Origin: Roseinatronobacter monicus
GTDB lineage: Bacteria; Pseudomonadota; Alphaproteobacteria; Rhodobacterales; Rhodobacteraceae
DNA: 64,000 bases
Assembly: GCF_006716865.1 (NCBI RefSeq)
Contig: NZ_VFPT01000001.1
Span: 677,001 to 741,000, forward strand
Direction of reading: 5' to 3'
Below are positions 54,481 to 63,428 of the stretch, piece after piece. Numbering within the stretch: position 1 is the first letter of the stretch; every line of letters begins with the position of its first letter. Under the pieces are notes generated by a model. It saw only the letters and a list, made by a program, of their open reading frames with translations. It was not told the DNA's origin and ran no database searches. The position numbers were made by a program, and so were the translations under genes.

Positions 54481-55417
54481 TGCCCCCGGCCTCAAAGCCC
54501 AAACTGGTGGGGTCCATCACATAATGCGCGCCGCAAAACTGGCAGTCGGCGGTGATCGTGCCCTCATCCGTGGTCATGGTCGCCAGATCCTTGGCCGAAT
54601 AGATCGACAGGCTTTGGCGTACCTTATCCTCGGAACACGAGCAGCCAAAATGGACCGCTTGCGGGTCAAAGACGCGCGGCGCTTCTTCGTGGAACAGGCG
54701 CAACAGCAATTCGGGGGGCTGCACATTTGGCCCCATCAACTCCAGTTCCTCGACCGTATCGAGCAGCAGGTTTGCGCGGTTCCAATCCTCGGCGACAAGG
54801 TCTTGCGTGCGCGGGCTGGTGCCAGAGGCTTGTGGCATATGTTGCAGCATGACCCCGCCCGCGCGCCACTTCTCGGGCTGGCCCGGCAGAATCGTCCGCC
54901 CGAAACTGAGCGAGAAGCGCGTTGGCAATTGCTCGGACTGGTCAAAATAAGCCTCGGCACAATCCGACAGCGACTCTCCTGCAATCGGGGTGATGCCTTG
55001 GTAGGGTGTCATGTCGCGGCCCTGATCGATAAGAATCGCGAAATACCCTTTTCCAATCTGCTCGAACGGGCGCGCATCCGGCGTCAGGCGCGCAGCGTCG
55101 AAACTGGCATAGGCGCGAATGCGGGCGGGCGCACCGTCTTGCGTCGGCGCGTAGTAATCCGTTGTAATCAGCCGGATCGGGCCACTGCCGCGCACTTGCA
55201 ACGACAGGCGCCAGCGCAGCTTGATCGTTTGACCAATCATCGCCGTCAATAGGGCCGCTTCTGCAACCAGCGCTTCGACAGCAGGCGGATAGTCATGTCG
55301 GGCCAGCACGCGTTCCAGTGCCGTATCCAGCCGTGCGACCCGCCCCCGAATATCGCTGCGATCCAGTTGGAATGGCAGGACGGTGTCATCCCAGGCGATC
55401 TGTGCGCCGAAGCTCAT
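54470..55417 (-). CDS. hslO: Redox-regulated chaperone Hsp33
   Basis: Holdase activated by oxidation that protects unfolding proteins from aggregation. 315 residues with the zinc-binding tail FGCSCSEDKVRQSL (C-x-C) and CQFCGAHYVMD (C-x2-C), which releases zinc and forms disulfides under oxidative stress. N-terminal chaperone domain begins MSFGAQIAWDDTVLPFQLDR. ATG 55417 matches the family start, and the frame further upstream to 55495 does not. Leads the nudix-cca unit. Secure. Confidence 0.96.
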   Translation of the reverse strand: MSFGAQIAWDDTVLPFQLDRSDIRGRVARLDTALERVLARHDYPPAVEALVAEAALLTAMIGQTIKLRWRLSLQVRGSGPIRLITTDYYAPTQDGAPARIRAYASFDAARLTPDARPFEQIGKGYFAILIDQGRDMTPYQGITPIAGESLSDCAEAYFDQSEQLPTRFSLSFGRTILPGQPEKWRAGGVMLQHMPQASGTSPRTQDLVAEDWNRANLLLDTVEELELMGPNVQPPELLLRLFHEEAPRVFDPQAVHFGCSCSEDKVRQSLSIYSAKDLATMTTDEGTITADCQFCGAHYVMDPTSLGFEAGGNDE

Positions 55418-55595
55418 GAAATGTTCCTTGTCTTGGCTGGCAAAGTTTTCGTGCGTGTCTGGCCCTCCATATAGGAACTCGGGCCCAAGGGCCAAGTGCG
55501 ATCCGATCTTTGTGCTGCACAGCGCCTGTGCTGTCGCCTATGCGCTGGAAATAATGGCGTGGCGCGGTGCAAAGTTCAGCGCGCTGCGGGTTGCG

Positions 55596-57041
55596 TCACT
55601 CTTCAATCCGCACACCGCGGTAATAGCGCGAGGGCGGCTCTGTCAGGTATGTGGCGTGATTAAACTCCAGCAAGGCCCCTGATACATCATCGTCAAATTC
55701 ATCCTTGCCAGACCAATGCATCAATTCCCATTTCAACGCGTCGACAAAGTCTGTTCCCTTCACTTTTGCAAGCTTCACAAGGGTTGCGCGCAGCCCATCC
55801 TCGCCAAATTCCTCTGAATTGCGGTTGATGCATTCGGTGACACCGTCGCTGTACAAAAGCAGCCGGTCACCCGGCATGAGCTGCGCCTCGATTGTTGCGA
55901 AGCGGGCATTCGGGATCAAACCTATGGGCAAACCCCCATCGCCGATAAACTCCACGCGCCCATCTGCCCGCTGGATTACCGGGTGCGGGTGCCCCGCCTG
56001 AACCAGCCGCATTTTGCCTGTTTGCAGGTCGATATCGGCATAGGCAATCGTCAGATAAGTTTCCGTCTCAAATTCATCGAGCATCAACTCATTGATCCGT
56101 GCAGCAACGTCATGCGGATCGTATGCCTTGGATTTTCCGGTTTTGGGGTCACGGATCAGGACGATATTCTGTTGGTGTTCGCCCCCCGAAAACAACCCCG
56201 CAATGCGTGCCCCTAGCATGGCCGCCGCCACACCATGGCCCGACACATCAATCGCATAAATCCCGATCCGGGCGGTGGAGATAATGAATGTGCCAACCAT
56301 ATCGCCGCCAACATGCCCCGAGGATTTCAACAACAGCGACAGCGTGCTGCCGTCAAAATCATGCTGGCGCTTGCGGATCAGCGAGTGCTGTAGCTTGCGC
56401 GCTTCCATCAGATCACGATCAATCGCGTCATACAGGTTTTGCAACTCATCCAAAGCGGCGCGCAAGTCCCGATTCTGTTGCAGCGCACGTGCTTCGGAGT
56501 TGCGGGCATTCTCGCGCGCCAAACTCAGTTCCGTGACATCGACCCGCAATCCGACCCTGCCGCCATCATCAGTCCTGCGCTCCACGATCTGCAAAACACG
56601 CCCATCGGACAGGCGCTGGCTGCTGCGCCCGGTATTGCGAAATCGCTCCAACCTGTGGCGCAACCAGTCTTCTTCGCGCCCGATGGCGTCGGGATAGCGC
56701 CCCTGCGCCAAGTTGTGGCGCAACAGGTCTTCGAACCGCGCGCCCTTCACCAGAATCGCCGGATCAATCTGATAAAGTTCCCCATATTTGCGGTTTGCCA
56801 GAACCAGCCGGTCGTCGGCATCGAAATAGACAAATCCGTCATCCAGCGCCTCCACCGCTGCCAGCAGTTGCCCCCGCGCGGTGCGCACCTCGCGCTCCAT
56901 CGCCAGCAAACGTTCGCCCGCTGTGATGCGGGCGCGCAACTCTAGCGGTGAAACAGGTTTTGACAGAAAATCATCTGCACCAACATCCAACCCTTCGGCG
57001 ACAGCATTTTTGTCATTTTTCGACGTCAGCAAGATGAAGTA
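55596..57041 (-). pseudogene. Receiver-PAS-SpoIIE phosphatase, main fragment after IS630 insertion (RbaY-like)
   Basis: Carries the end of the receiver (YFILLTSKNDKNAVAEGLDV with the switch Lys in DFLSKPVSP), a coiled linker, a PAS domain (about residues 95-215 of the frame from 57143: LLAAVEALDDGFVYFDADDR), another coil, and a PP2C/SpoIIE phosphatase domain (about 275-500: GGDMVGTFIISTARIGIYAI, DVSGHGVAAAML, YSDGVTE, DDDVSGALLEF). The acidic metal ligands of the phosphatase are intact. The first 86 codons lie at 58224-58483 across the insertion. Joining both at one TA gives about 567 residues with an unbroken frame. The architecture resembles RbaY of Rhodobacter capsulatus, a partner-switching phosphatase. 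Without the front half the receiver is broken. An open frame continues into the IS and could still be translated. Confidence 0.9.
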
Positions 57042-58223
57042 ATACCAATCAGCATTGATCAGAACTCTTGAGCCCAGTCGCGGGTTCCAATGGAGGTGAT
57101 TGTGTCGGGCATGCTGACCAATTTGTTCCAAGCCTTGCAGCAATGATCTACGATGTCTTCATAGGTTTCGAAGATGAGGTTTGATAGCCAGTTGTCTCGC
57201 ATGAATTGCCAGATGTTTTCGACTGGATTGAGTTCTGGGCATTTTGCGGGGATCGGGATGATGGTGATGTTGTCCGGAATGACCAGCTTGTCAGTCATGT
57301 GCCATGCGGCTTGATCCACGAGCACAGCCCCATGTGCTTTGGGTGCGACAGTTTGGGAGATTTCAGCAAGATGCAGGGCCATCGCTTCGGTATTGCACGC
57401 TGGCAGCACAAGACCTGCAGCTTTCCCGAGGGCTGGGCAAATCGCTCCAAAGATGTAGCTTGAACTCGTGCGCTGATCATGTGGGGCGGAAGGTCGCGTA
57501 CCGCGCTTCGCCCATCGGCGCGTGATCTTGTTTTTCTGGCCGACACGCGCTTCATCTTGGAACCAGACTTCGATCACAGTGCCTTGCAGGAGCCGTGCGC
57601 GGAGCTTTGCTACTGCGGCTGCAAACCCTTTTTTTTAAAGTCCTCCAGTGCGGCTGTATCTTGCGCGTGATGGCGCGGGCGTGCTGTGAGTTTGACATAA
57701 CCAAGCGCCCTGAGTTCCCGGCTTATCGACGTCTCGTGAAGTGAAATCCCAAATGTGTCTGCAATCCATTTCCTCAGATCACTCAGGCGCCAGCGGACGA
57801 CCCCATGGACCGATAAGGTCGGACCGCTCTCAACAATTGCAGCAAGCGCCCTGCGCTGCTCATCGTTAAGCTTAGACTGCTGACCAGGAGCTTTGCCGTT
57901 GATCAAGCCGTCAGGCCCGCGGGCATTAAACCGCTCCACCCAGTCACGGACAATTTGTAGGCCAACACCACCAATCCGAGCAGCATCGCTGCGCCGACCG
58001 CCATCATAGATCTCCGCCAGCGCCAAAAGCCTGCGGGCTTGGTTGGCATCCTTTGTCTTTCGCGCAAGTTCTCTCAACTTCATGCCGTCGTAGTCTGTCC
58101 GTAACGCGAGCGCTGCGCCCATAGAGAGGCCCTCCCCAGAAAATCTGACGCCATTGAGTCAGATCTTCATAGATTTGGGAATCCCAAAACCCTCAGAAGA
58201 GTCAGATTTCGCGAGACTTGGTA
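57042..58223 (-). mobile_element. IS630-family insertion sequence A, 1182 bp, inside receiver-phosphatase gene
   Basis: Bounded by TA dinucleotides at 57040-57041 and 58224-58225, the target duplication typical of IS630/Tc1-mariner elements. Terminal inverted repeats start ATACCAATC (left) and TACCAAGTC (right) with partial similarity continuing inward for about 28 bases (CTCTT near the inner end). Removing the element and one TA restores the codon series Tyr-Ser-Tyr-Phe-Ile in the receiver domain, which proves both ends. Encodes a transposase in two frames. Confidence 0.93.
57059..58122 (-). CDS. IS630-family transposase A, two frames joined by -1 frameshift
   Basis: First frame 57610-58122 (170 residues): HTH-type DNA binding, RSDAARIGGVGLQIVRDWVE, then the linker DFKKKGLQPQ. 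Second frame 57059-57577: DDE core with Asp in FQDEARVGQ, Asp in AVLVDQAAWH and Glu in CPELNPVENIW. The two overlap through the sequence A-AAA-AAG at 57634-57628, the classic slippery heptamer for -1 ribosomal frameshifting. Slipping there gives FKKKGFAAAVAKLRARLLQ, which continues smoothly into VIEVWFQDEARVG, the expected family order. So the enzyme, about 355 residues, is probably produced by programmed frameshift and not broken. Confidence 0.88.
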
Positions 58224-58483
58224 TAACTATACTTTTCTTCCGACAGCGCGCGAAAGCTGCGGCAGAATTCCAGCCCATCCATTTCCGGCATCATCCAATC
58301 CGACAGGATCAGGTCGAAATGGCGTTTGGTGCAGGCCTCCAGAGCGTCAATCCCAGAGCGGGCCTCTTGCGTTTGATATCCCCAGTGTTGTAACAGCTTG
58401 GCGAAAATCATACGCTGCGCGCGACTGTCATCGACGATAAGTGCAGTTTTCTGCGCATTCGGCCTTGGCGCTGGTTGTTTCAT
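58224..58483 (-). pseudogene. Receiver-PAS-SpoIIE phosphatase, N-terminal receiver fragment
   Basis: 86 codons from ATG 58483: MKQPAPRPNAQKTALIVDDS opens a response-regulator receiver, continuing SRAQRMIFAKLLQHWGYQTQ and the phospho-acceptor Asp in LILSDWMMPEMDGLEFC. The frame ends within six codons of entering the insertion sequence. It lacks the Lys and Thr switch residues, which are at the other side (57041 downward). Starts divergently from the Hpt gene at 59925 before the second IS was inserted. A GTG at 58495 is an alternative start. Confidence 0.9.
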
Positions 58484-58573
58484 GGTGTTTTGCACGCGTT
58501 TTTACCCGGAGTACCTGTCTTGCCTTTTTCACTGATCCCGTTGCTTTTCGCAGGGCTTTGTTAAACAGTGGTA

Positions 58574-59874
58574 AAGGTGACAGCTTTCGGTGCGTTTTTT
58601 TCTATCTGCCTTTCCATCAAGCGAATTGAACAAAGTATTAGGAATTCGGTTCTAGTCCTGCGATTCACTCGATTTGCGGATAAAGCCGGATAAGCTTTGT
58701 GCGCGCGTCTTGAGTTGTGAACTGCCAGTTGGTTTTGGCGCGTTGGGAGTTGCGATTTGTTGTCCATGCATCGACTTCGGCCTTCAGCATAGTTTTGTCC
58801 GGGATGCGCCGGGCCAGACATTGGCGAGCGAGGACGCTGAGTTCACATTCAGCGATGTTGAGCCAAGACCCATGTTTTGGCGTGTAGTGCCATTCGAACC
58901 GTTGTGCGATGCGGCGCGCTTGGGCAGGCGGGAAAGCCTCGTACAGCGATGCAGGGTTGTGGGTGTTCAGATTATCCTGCACGAGATCGATCTTTTCGGC
59001 ATAGGGAAAGTGGAGATCAGCCAGATCGCGCAGGATATGGGCATAATCGATGGCAGTGCGTCGATCGCGTATCTCGACGTGGCGCCAGCCCTCCAGAGGA
59101 GCGAATAACATGAACAGGCTGGCGACACCTGCGCGTTCATATTCGTAGTCATGGCGCGCCTCGCGCCCTGGCTGCATGGGAATGGGTGTGCGGGTCTCAC
59201 GGGTCAATTGTTTGCTGGTCTCGTCCAGACAAACCAGCGGACGGTTTTGATCGTGTGGACGGGTGTAGACGTCCAGCACATTCTCCATGGCCGCCACGAA
59301 ACCAGCGTTGGCTTTGGGTGGGATTACCCAGTACCGGTTCCGGTGCGGTTTGAGCGCGTTTTTTTAAGCGTGCGTTGGATTGTGGTATCACTGGCCTGCT
59401 CAACAATGCCCAGTTCGACAACCCGCTTTTCCAACAACCTGAGTGTCCAGTGCGTATATCCTTCGGGTGGTTCGGAACAGGCAAGCGCGATCAGCTTGGC
59501 CTCGGCTTGCCCATCGAAGATCCGAGGTTGTGAAAGCGACGCTGGAACTTTGCGCGCTAAAGTCGCCTCAAGCCCTTCCTCCACAAGTTGGCGCCGGGTG
59601 TGGAAAACAGTCGAGAGACTGGTCTCTAATGCCTCGGCAATGCGCGCATCTTCCCATCCCGGGCCATCAGAGGACACATCCGCCTTCAGCAAAATCCGCG
59701 CCTTCAGCAGTCTGTAGGCGGCTTGCCGACCCGTTCTGATCATCCCTTCAAGGTGTTCACGCTCCTCTGTCGTCAGTCGAACTACATACTTCGGCTTGCA
59801 CCCTCTTGTCATCATCTCACCCCCAGAAAGCTGCTACGCTCCACAGAGATTCAGAAAAAATCAAAGCTGTCAAA
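58574..59874 (-). mobile_element. IS630-family insertion sequence B, about 1.3 kb
   Basis: A different IS630-family element from A. TA dinucleotides at 58572-58573 and 59875-59876 fit a target duplication. Inward sequences share GACAGCTTT close to both ends, followed by T-rich DNA; the exact ends may be off by a few bases since two bases differ in distance to the repeat. It sits in the gap between the receiver-phosphatase gene and the divergent Hpt gene, separating their promoters. Confidence 0.75.
58665..59815 (-). CDS. IS630-family transposase B, two frames around an A7 run
   Basis: N-terminal frame 59324-59815 (163 residues): HTH region VVRLTTEEREHLEGMIRTGR and WEDARIAEALETSLSTVFHT. C-terminal frame (open from 59297 down to 58665, 210 residues): DDE core with Asp in PLVCLDETSKQL, Asp in DLVQDNLNTHN and Glu in WLNIAECELS. 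The upstream frame ends RTLKKTRSNRTGTG; one base back at the seven-A run (59365-59359) gives KNALKPHRNRYWVIPPKANA and then FVAAMENVLDVY, the normal IS630 order. Both programmed frameshift and a disabling mutation are possible; the site is a less perfect slippery heptamer than that of element A. Confidence 0.85.
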
Positions 59875-59924
59875 TACCCCGAAGCGAGGCACTAGGCTTG
59901 GGCGTGTGATGGAAAGGAACGTGC

Positions 59925-60263
59925 ATGATCGACTGGTCGCAAGTGGCTGACCTATATGCTGATTTCGGCGAGGACGGGTTCGGCGAAGTGGTGCAGGTCT
60001 TCGTGCAGGAGGTGGAGACCGGTCTGGCGCAGTTGAATGCCGCGCAATCCCCAGATGAAAACCGCATCGCGTTCCATTTCCTGAAGGGGGCGGCCCTGAA
60101 CCTTGGCTTCAGCGAGGTTGCCGATCTGTGCGCGGCAGGCGAGTTGCGCGCATCCGAGGGCAAAGATGCCGCGCGCGAGAAAGAACAGGTGTTGCGCGTG
60201 TTTCCACCAACCTGCACCCTGTTTGAACAGCAATGGCGGCAGCGACTTGCCCCGAAGCACTAG
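59925..60263 (+). CDS. Hpt (histidine phosphotransfer) domain protein
   Basis: 112 residues forming a single helical Hpt domain. The phospho-accepting His51 lies in NRIAFHFLKGAALNLGF (the H-x2-K-G pattern), and helix packing residues match the family. Such stand-alone Hpt proteins shuttle phosphate from a hybrid kinase to a receiver. The nearest receivers are the split phosphatase gene, which was divergent from this gene before element B inserted, so it could have been that protein's phosphate donor. Start ATG 59925 is preceded by GGAAAGGA about ten bases upstream. Function is inferred from the motif and position. Confidence 0.88.
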   Translation: MIDWSQVADLYADFGEDGFGEVVQVFVQEVETGLAQLNAAQSPDENRIAFHFLKGAALNLGFSEVADLCAAGELRASEGKDAAREKEQVLRVFPPTCTLFEQQWRQRLAPKH

Positions 60264-60290
60264 CCATGTCTGCGCGTGACGGGGCGGCGG

Positions 60291-61538
60291 TCAGATTACA
60301 AAACCCGCTATCACCTCATCATCGGTGATATCGGTAAATCTGAACCCCAGCGCCGACATTCTGGCAAACAGGCTTTCAAAATTATCCGGGTGCCGGGTCT
60401 CGATCCCGATCAGCACGGTGCCGAAATTGCGCGCTGTCTTTTTCAGATACTCGAACCGCGCAATGTCATCCTCGGGGCCAAGTGTTTCAAGAAAATCACG
60501 CAGCGCGCCCGGTCGCTGGGGCAGGCGCAGCATCAGGTATTTCTTGGTGCCCAGATGGCGCATCGCACGTTCTTTGACCTCTGGCAGGCGCTCGAAGTCG
60601 AAATTCCCGCCAGATGTCAGGCAGACAACAGTTTTTCCCTTCAAATCCGGCGCAAGCAGCGGCAGCACATCGACCGACAATGCCCCCGCAGGTTCCAGCA
60701 CGATCCCTTCGACATTCAGCATTTCCAGCATCGTGACACAGATACGGTTTTCCGGCGCGATCAGCAGGTGCGCAGGGTTAATCTGGCGCAGATGCTGGAA
60801 TGTCCGCGCCCCGATCCGCGCAACCGACGCACCGTCCACGAAGCTGTCCAGTTGCGTCAGCGTAACAGGCGCGCCCGCCGCCAATGCCGCTTGCAGACTG
60901 GCACCGCCCAATGGCTCGACATAGCGCAGCGCGGAACTTGTAGCCGTTTCCTCGAAATAACGCGTGACGCCCGCACTCAGCCCGCCGCCGCCCACTGGCA
61001 GAATAACCATGTCCGGCGCGCGACCAAGCTGCTCCAGCATCTCAACCGCAACACTGGCCTGCCCCTCGATCACATCATCATCATCGAAGGGCGACAGGAA
61101 ATGCGCGCCCTGTTCGGTGCAATAGGTCTGCGCCGCCGACAAGGCCTGATCGAAAATATCGCCCACAAGCGTAATCTCGACCTGATCGCCGCCGAATGTG
61201 CGCGTTTTCATGATCTTTTGCTGCGGTGTTGTCACCGGCATAAAGATCGTACCCTTGACCCCGAAATGCCGGCACGCGAAGGCAACACCTTGCGCGTGGT
61301 TGCCCGCACTCGCGCAGACAAACTGGCGTTGGCCGGGATGGGTGGCAAGGCGCTTGCGCATCGCGTTGAAGGCACCGCGTATCTTATAGCTGCGCACCGG
61401 GCTCAGGTCTTCGCGTTTCAGCCAGATATCCGCGTCGAACCGCTTGGACAAATGGTCATTGCGCGCAAGCGGTGTCGGCTCGAACACGTCGCGCATGGCG
61501 GCTGTCGCGTCCTGCGCGGCCTTGGCAAACGCGCTCAT
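60291..61538 (-). CDS. ilvA: Threonine ammonia-lyase (threonine dehydratase)
   Basis: PLP enzyme making 2-oxobutanoate from threonine for isoleucine synthesis. 415 residues from ATG 61538 (MSAFAKAAQDATAAMRDVFE), which overlaps the thioesterase stop (ATGA). PLP Lys in SPVRSYKIRGAFNAM (about residue 53), phosphate-cup Gly in VCASAGNHAQGVAFA and GGGGLSAG. The C-terminal region (about 330-415, LMLRLPQRPGALRDFLETLG and IGIETRHPDNFES) is a single ACT-like regulatory domain as in the TIGR02079 (IlvA1) class. Possibly feedback controlled by isoleucine. Coupled to the thioesterase gene. Secure. Confidence 0.94.
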   Translation of the reverse strand: MSAFAKAAQDATAAMRDVFEPTPLARNDHLSKRFDADIWLKREDLSPVRSYKIRGAFNAMRKRLATHPGQRQFVCASAGNHAQGVAFACRHFGVKGTIFMPVTTPQQKIMKTRTFGGDQVEITLVGDIFDQALSAAQTYCTEQGAHFLSPFDDDDVIEGQASVAVEMLEQLGRAPDMVILPVGGGGLSAGVTRYFEETATSSALRYVEPLGGASLQAALAAGAPVTLTQLDSFVDGASVARIGARTFQHLRQINPAHLLIAPENRICVTMLEMLNVEGIVLEPAGALSVDVLPLLAPDLKGKTVVCLTSGGNFDFERLPEVKERAMRHLGTKKYLMLRLPQRPGALRDFLETLGPEDDIARFEYLKKTARNFGTVLIGIETRHPDNFESLFARMSALGFRFTDITDDEVIAGFVI

Positions 61539-61960
61539 TGCGCGCGCATCCATGTTTCCAACTGCGCGCGCACTGCATCGGGCATGGGGGCGGATTTGCG
61601 GGTTTGTGGGTCGAAAAACACCTCAATCAGATCATAGGTTGCATGTACCGCGTCGGTATCGGCGTGGCGCATGTGCAACTGAAACGCGCAACTTTTGGTG
61701 CCCAATGACACCACGGTTCCGTCAATTACGATCAGATCACCCGCCGCAAGTTCCCTGACAAAGCGCGTGCTGGCCTGCGCAGTCACCAGATGCACCCCGT
61801 GTTGCGCCTGCATTTCGCTATAGGCCAGCCCCAGCCGCGTCCATAAATGATAGGTCGCATCATCAAAAAACGGGGCGTAATGGCGCACATTCATATGTCC
61901 GAAATGGTCATGGTGCCACGGGTGGACCACCCCGCGCAAAAGTTCCAGCCGCTCCGCCAT
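61535..61960 (-). CDS. 4HBT hot-dog thioesterase family protein
   Basis: 141 residues. Hot-dog fold with the active-site stretch RGVVHPWHHDHFGHMNVRHY, close to the conserved D-x-x-G-H-x-N of 4-hydroxybenzoyl-CoA thioesterase-type enzymes, and strands such as GDLIVIDGTVVSLGTKSCAF. Likely hydrolyses an acyl-CoA; the acyl group is unknown. Translationally coupled to ilvA by ATGA overlap, an association seen in relatives without explained reason. Start ATG 61960. Family call secure. Confidence 0.9.
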   Translation of the reverse strand: MAERLELLRGVVHPWHHDHFGHMNVRHYAPFFDDATYHLWTRLGLAYSEMQAQHGVHLVTAQASTRFVRELAAGDLIVIDGTVVSLGTKSCAFQLHMRHADTDAVHATYDLIEVFFDPQTRKSAPMPDAVRAQLETWMRAQ

Positions 61961-62119
61961 TGCGTGTTCCTTTGTTCAATCTCACCCTGTTAGCAGTCGC
62001 CCATGCCCAAACGCAACTGCGCCCGCGCGCATGGCCCTTATGTTTCAATAGCGCCCCTTGCCCAGAGGCGGCAAAGCCAATAGACGGATGGCCAAACGCA
62101 TAGTGTGACCGGAGCCCCC

Positions 62120-63349
62120 ATGACCAACGCCCCCAAGAAAGTCGTGCTTGCCTATTCGGGCGGGCTGGATACCTCGATCATCCTCAAATGGCTCAAGACC
62201 GAATATGACTGCGAAATCGTCACCTTCACTGCCGATATCGGGCAGGGTGAGGAGTTGGAGCCAGCGCGCGCCAAGGCCGAAATGCTCGGCGTCGCACCAG
62301 AGAATATCTATATCGAAGACCTGCGCGAGGAATTCGTGCGCGATTTCGTCTTCCCCATGTTCCGCGCCAATGCGCTCTATGAGGGGCTGTATCTGCTGGG
62401 CACTTCCATCGCGCGCCCGCTGATCTCGAAGCGGCTGGTCGAGATTGCCGCCCAGACCGGGGCCGACGCAGTGGCGCATGGCGCAACCGGCAAGGGCAAC
62501 GATCAGGTCCGGTTCGAGCTGTCCGCCTATGCGCTCAACCCCGAGATCAAGGTCATCGCACCTTGGCGCGAATGGGATCTGACCTCACGCACACGCCTGC
62601 TGGAATTTGCCGAGGCCAACCAGATCCCTATCGCCAAGGACAAGCGCGGCGAAGCGCCCTTCTCGGTCGATGCCAATCTGCTGCACACCTCGTCCGAGGG
62701 CAAGGTGCTCGAAGATCCGGCAGTTGATGCGCCCGATTACGTCTACCAGCGCACTGTGAACCCCGAAGATGCGCCAGATCAGCCCGAAATCATCGAGATC
62801 ACATTCGAGAAGGGCGACGCCACCGCGATCAACGGGCAGGCGATGTCTGCGGCCTCGATCCTGACCGAACTCAACGCATTGGGCGGCAAGCACGGCATCG
62901 GGCGGCTCGATTTCGTCGAGAACCGTTTTGTCGGCATGAAATCGCGCGGCATCTATGAAACCCCCGGCGGCACCTTGCTGCTCGAAGCCCATCGCGGGAT
63001 CGAACAGATCACCCTTGATAGCGGAGCGGGCCACCTCAAGGACTCGATCATGCCGCGCTATGCGGAATTGATCTATAACGGCTTCTGGTTCTCGCCTGAA
63101 CGCGAGATGCTGCAAGCCTTGATCGACAAATCGCAGGAACATGTCAGCGGCACTGTGCGTTTGAAGCTCTACAAGGGGCATGTGCGCACCATCGGGCGCT
63201 GGTCTGATCACAGCCTGTATTCAGAAGCGCATGTGACCTTTGAAGAAGATGCGGGCGCTTATGACCAGAAAGATGCGGCGGGTTTCATTCAGTTGAATGC
63301 GCTGCGCCTGAAACTGATCGCGGCGCGCAACCGCCGGACGAAAAGCTGA
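62120..63349 (+). CDS. argG: Argininosuccinate synthase
   Basis: Joins citrulline and aspartate with ATP to form argininosuccinate, the substrate of the ArgH encoded at the left edge. 409 residues from ATG 62120 (GGAG upstream; the GTG at 62105 gives five extra residues). ATP-binding [16 protein letters not shown] (about 10-25), [15 protein letters not shown] (about 118-132), and [20 protein letters not shown] (about 183). argG and argH are not adjacent here, about 61 kb apart in this window. Followed by the dispersed motif and gpmI. Secure. Confidence 0.98.
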   Translation: MTNAPKKVVLAYSGGLDTSIILKWLKTEYDCEIVTFTADIGQGEELEPARAKAEMLGVAPENIYIEDLREEFVRDFVFPMFRANALYEGLYLLGTSIARPLISKRLVEIAAQTGADAVAHGATGKGNDQVRFELSAYALNPEIKVIAPWREWDLTSRTRLLEFAEANQIPIAKDKRGEAPFSVDANLLHTSSEGKVLEDPAVDAPDYVYQRTVNPEDAPDQPEIIEITFEKGDATAINGQAMSAASILTELNALGGKHGIGRLDFVENRFVGMKSRGIYETPGGTLLLEAHRGIEQITLDSGAGHLKDSIMPRYAELIYNGFWFSPEREMLQALIDKSQEHVSGTVRLKLYKGHVRTIGRWSDHSLYSEAHVTFEEDAGAYDQKDAAGFIQLNALRLKLIAARNRRTKS

Positions 63350-63358
63350 CAGGGCACA

Positions 63359-63378
63359 TTTTCTTGCCCCAAATACTC
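63359..63378 (+). repeat. Dispersed post-stop motif, copy 3
   Basis: TTTTCTTGCCCCAAATACTC, nine bases after the argG stop, followed by CCGCCGGAGG like copy 1, in the gap before gpmI. Differs from copy 1 in one base of the 20. Confidence 0.8.
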
Positions 63379-63428
63379 CCGCCGGAGGCACGCCTGCCTC
63401 TGGCACCACGCCAGACCGAGGGACCGCC

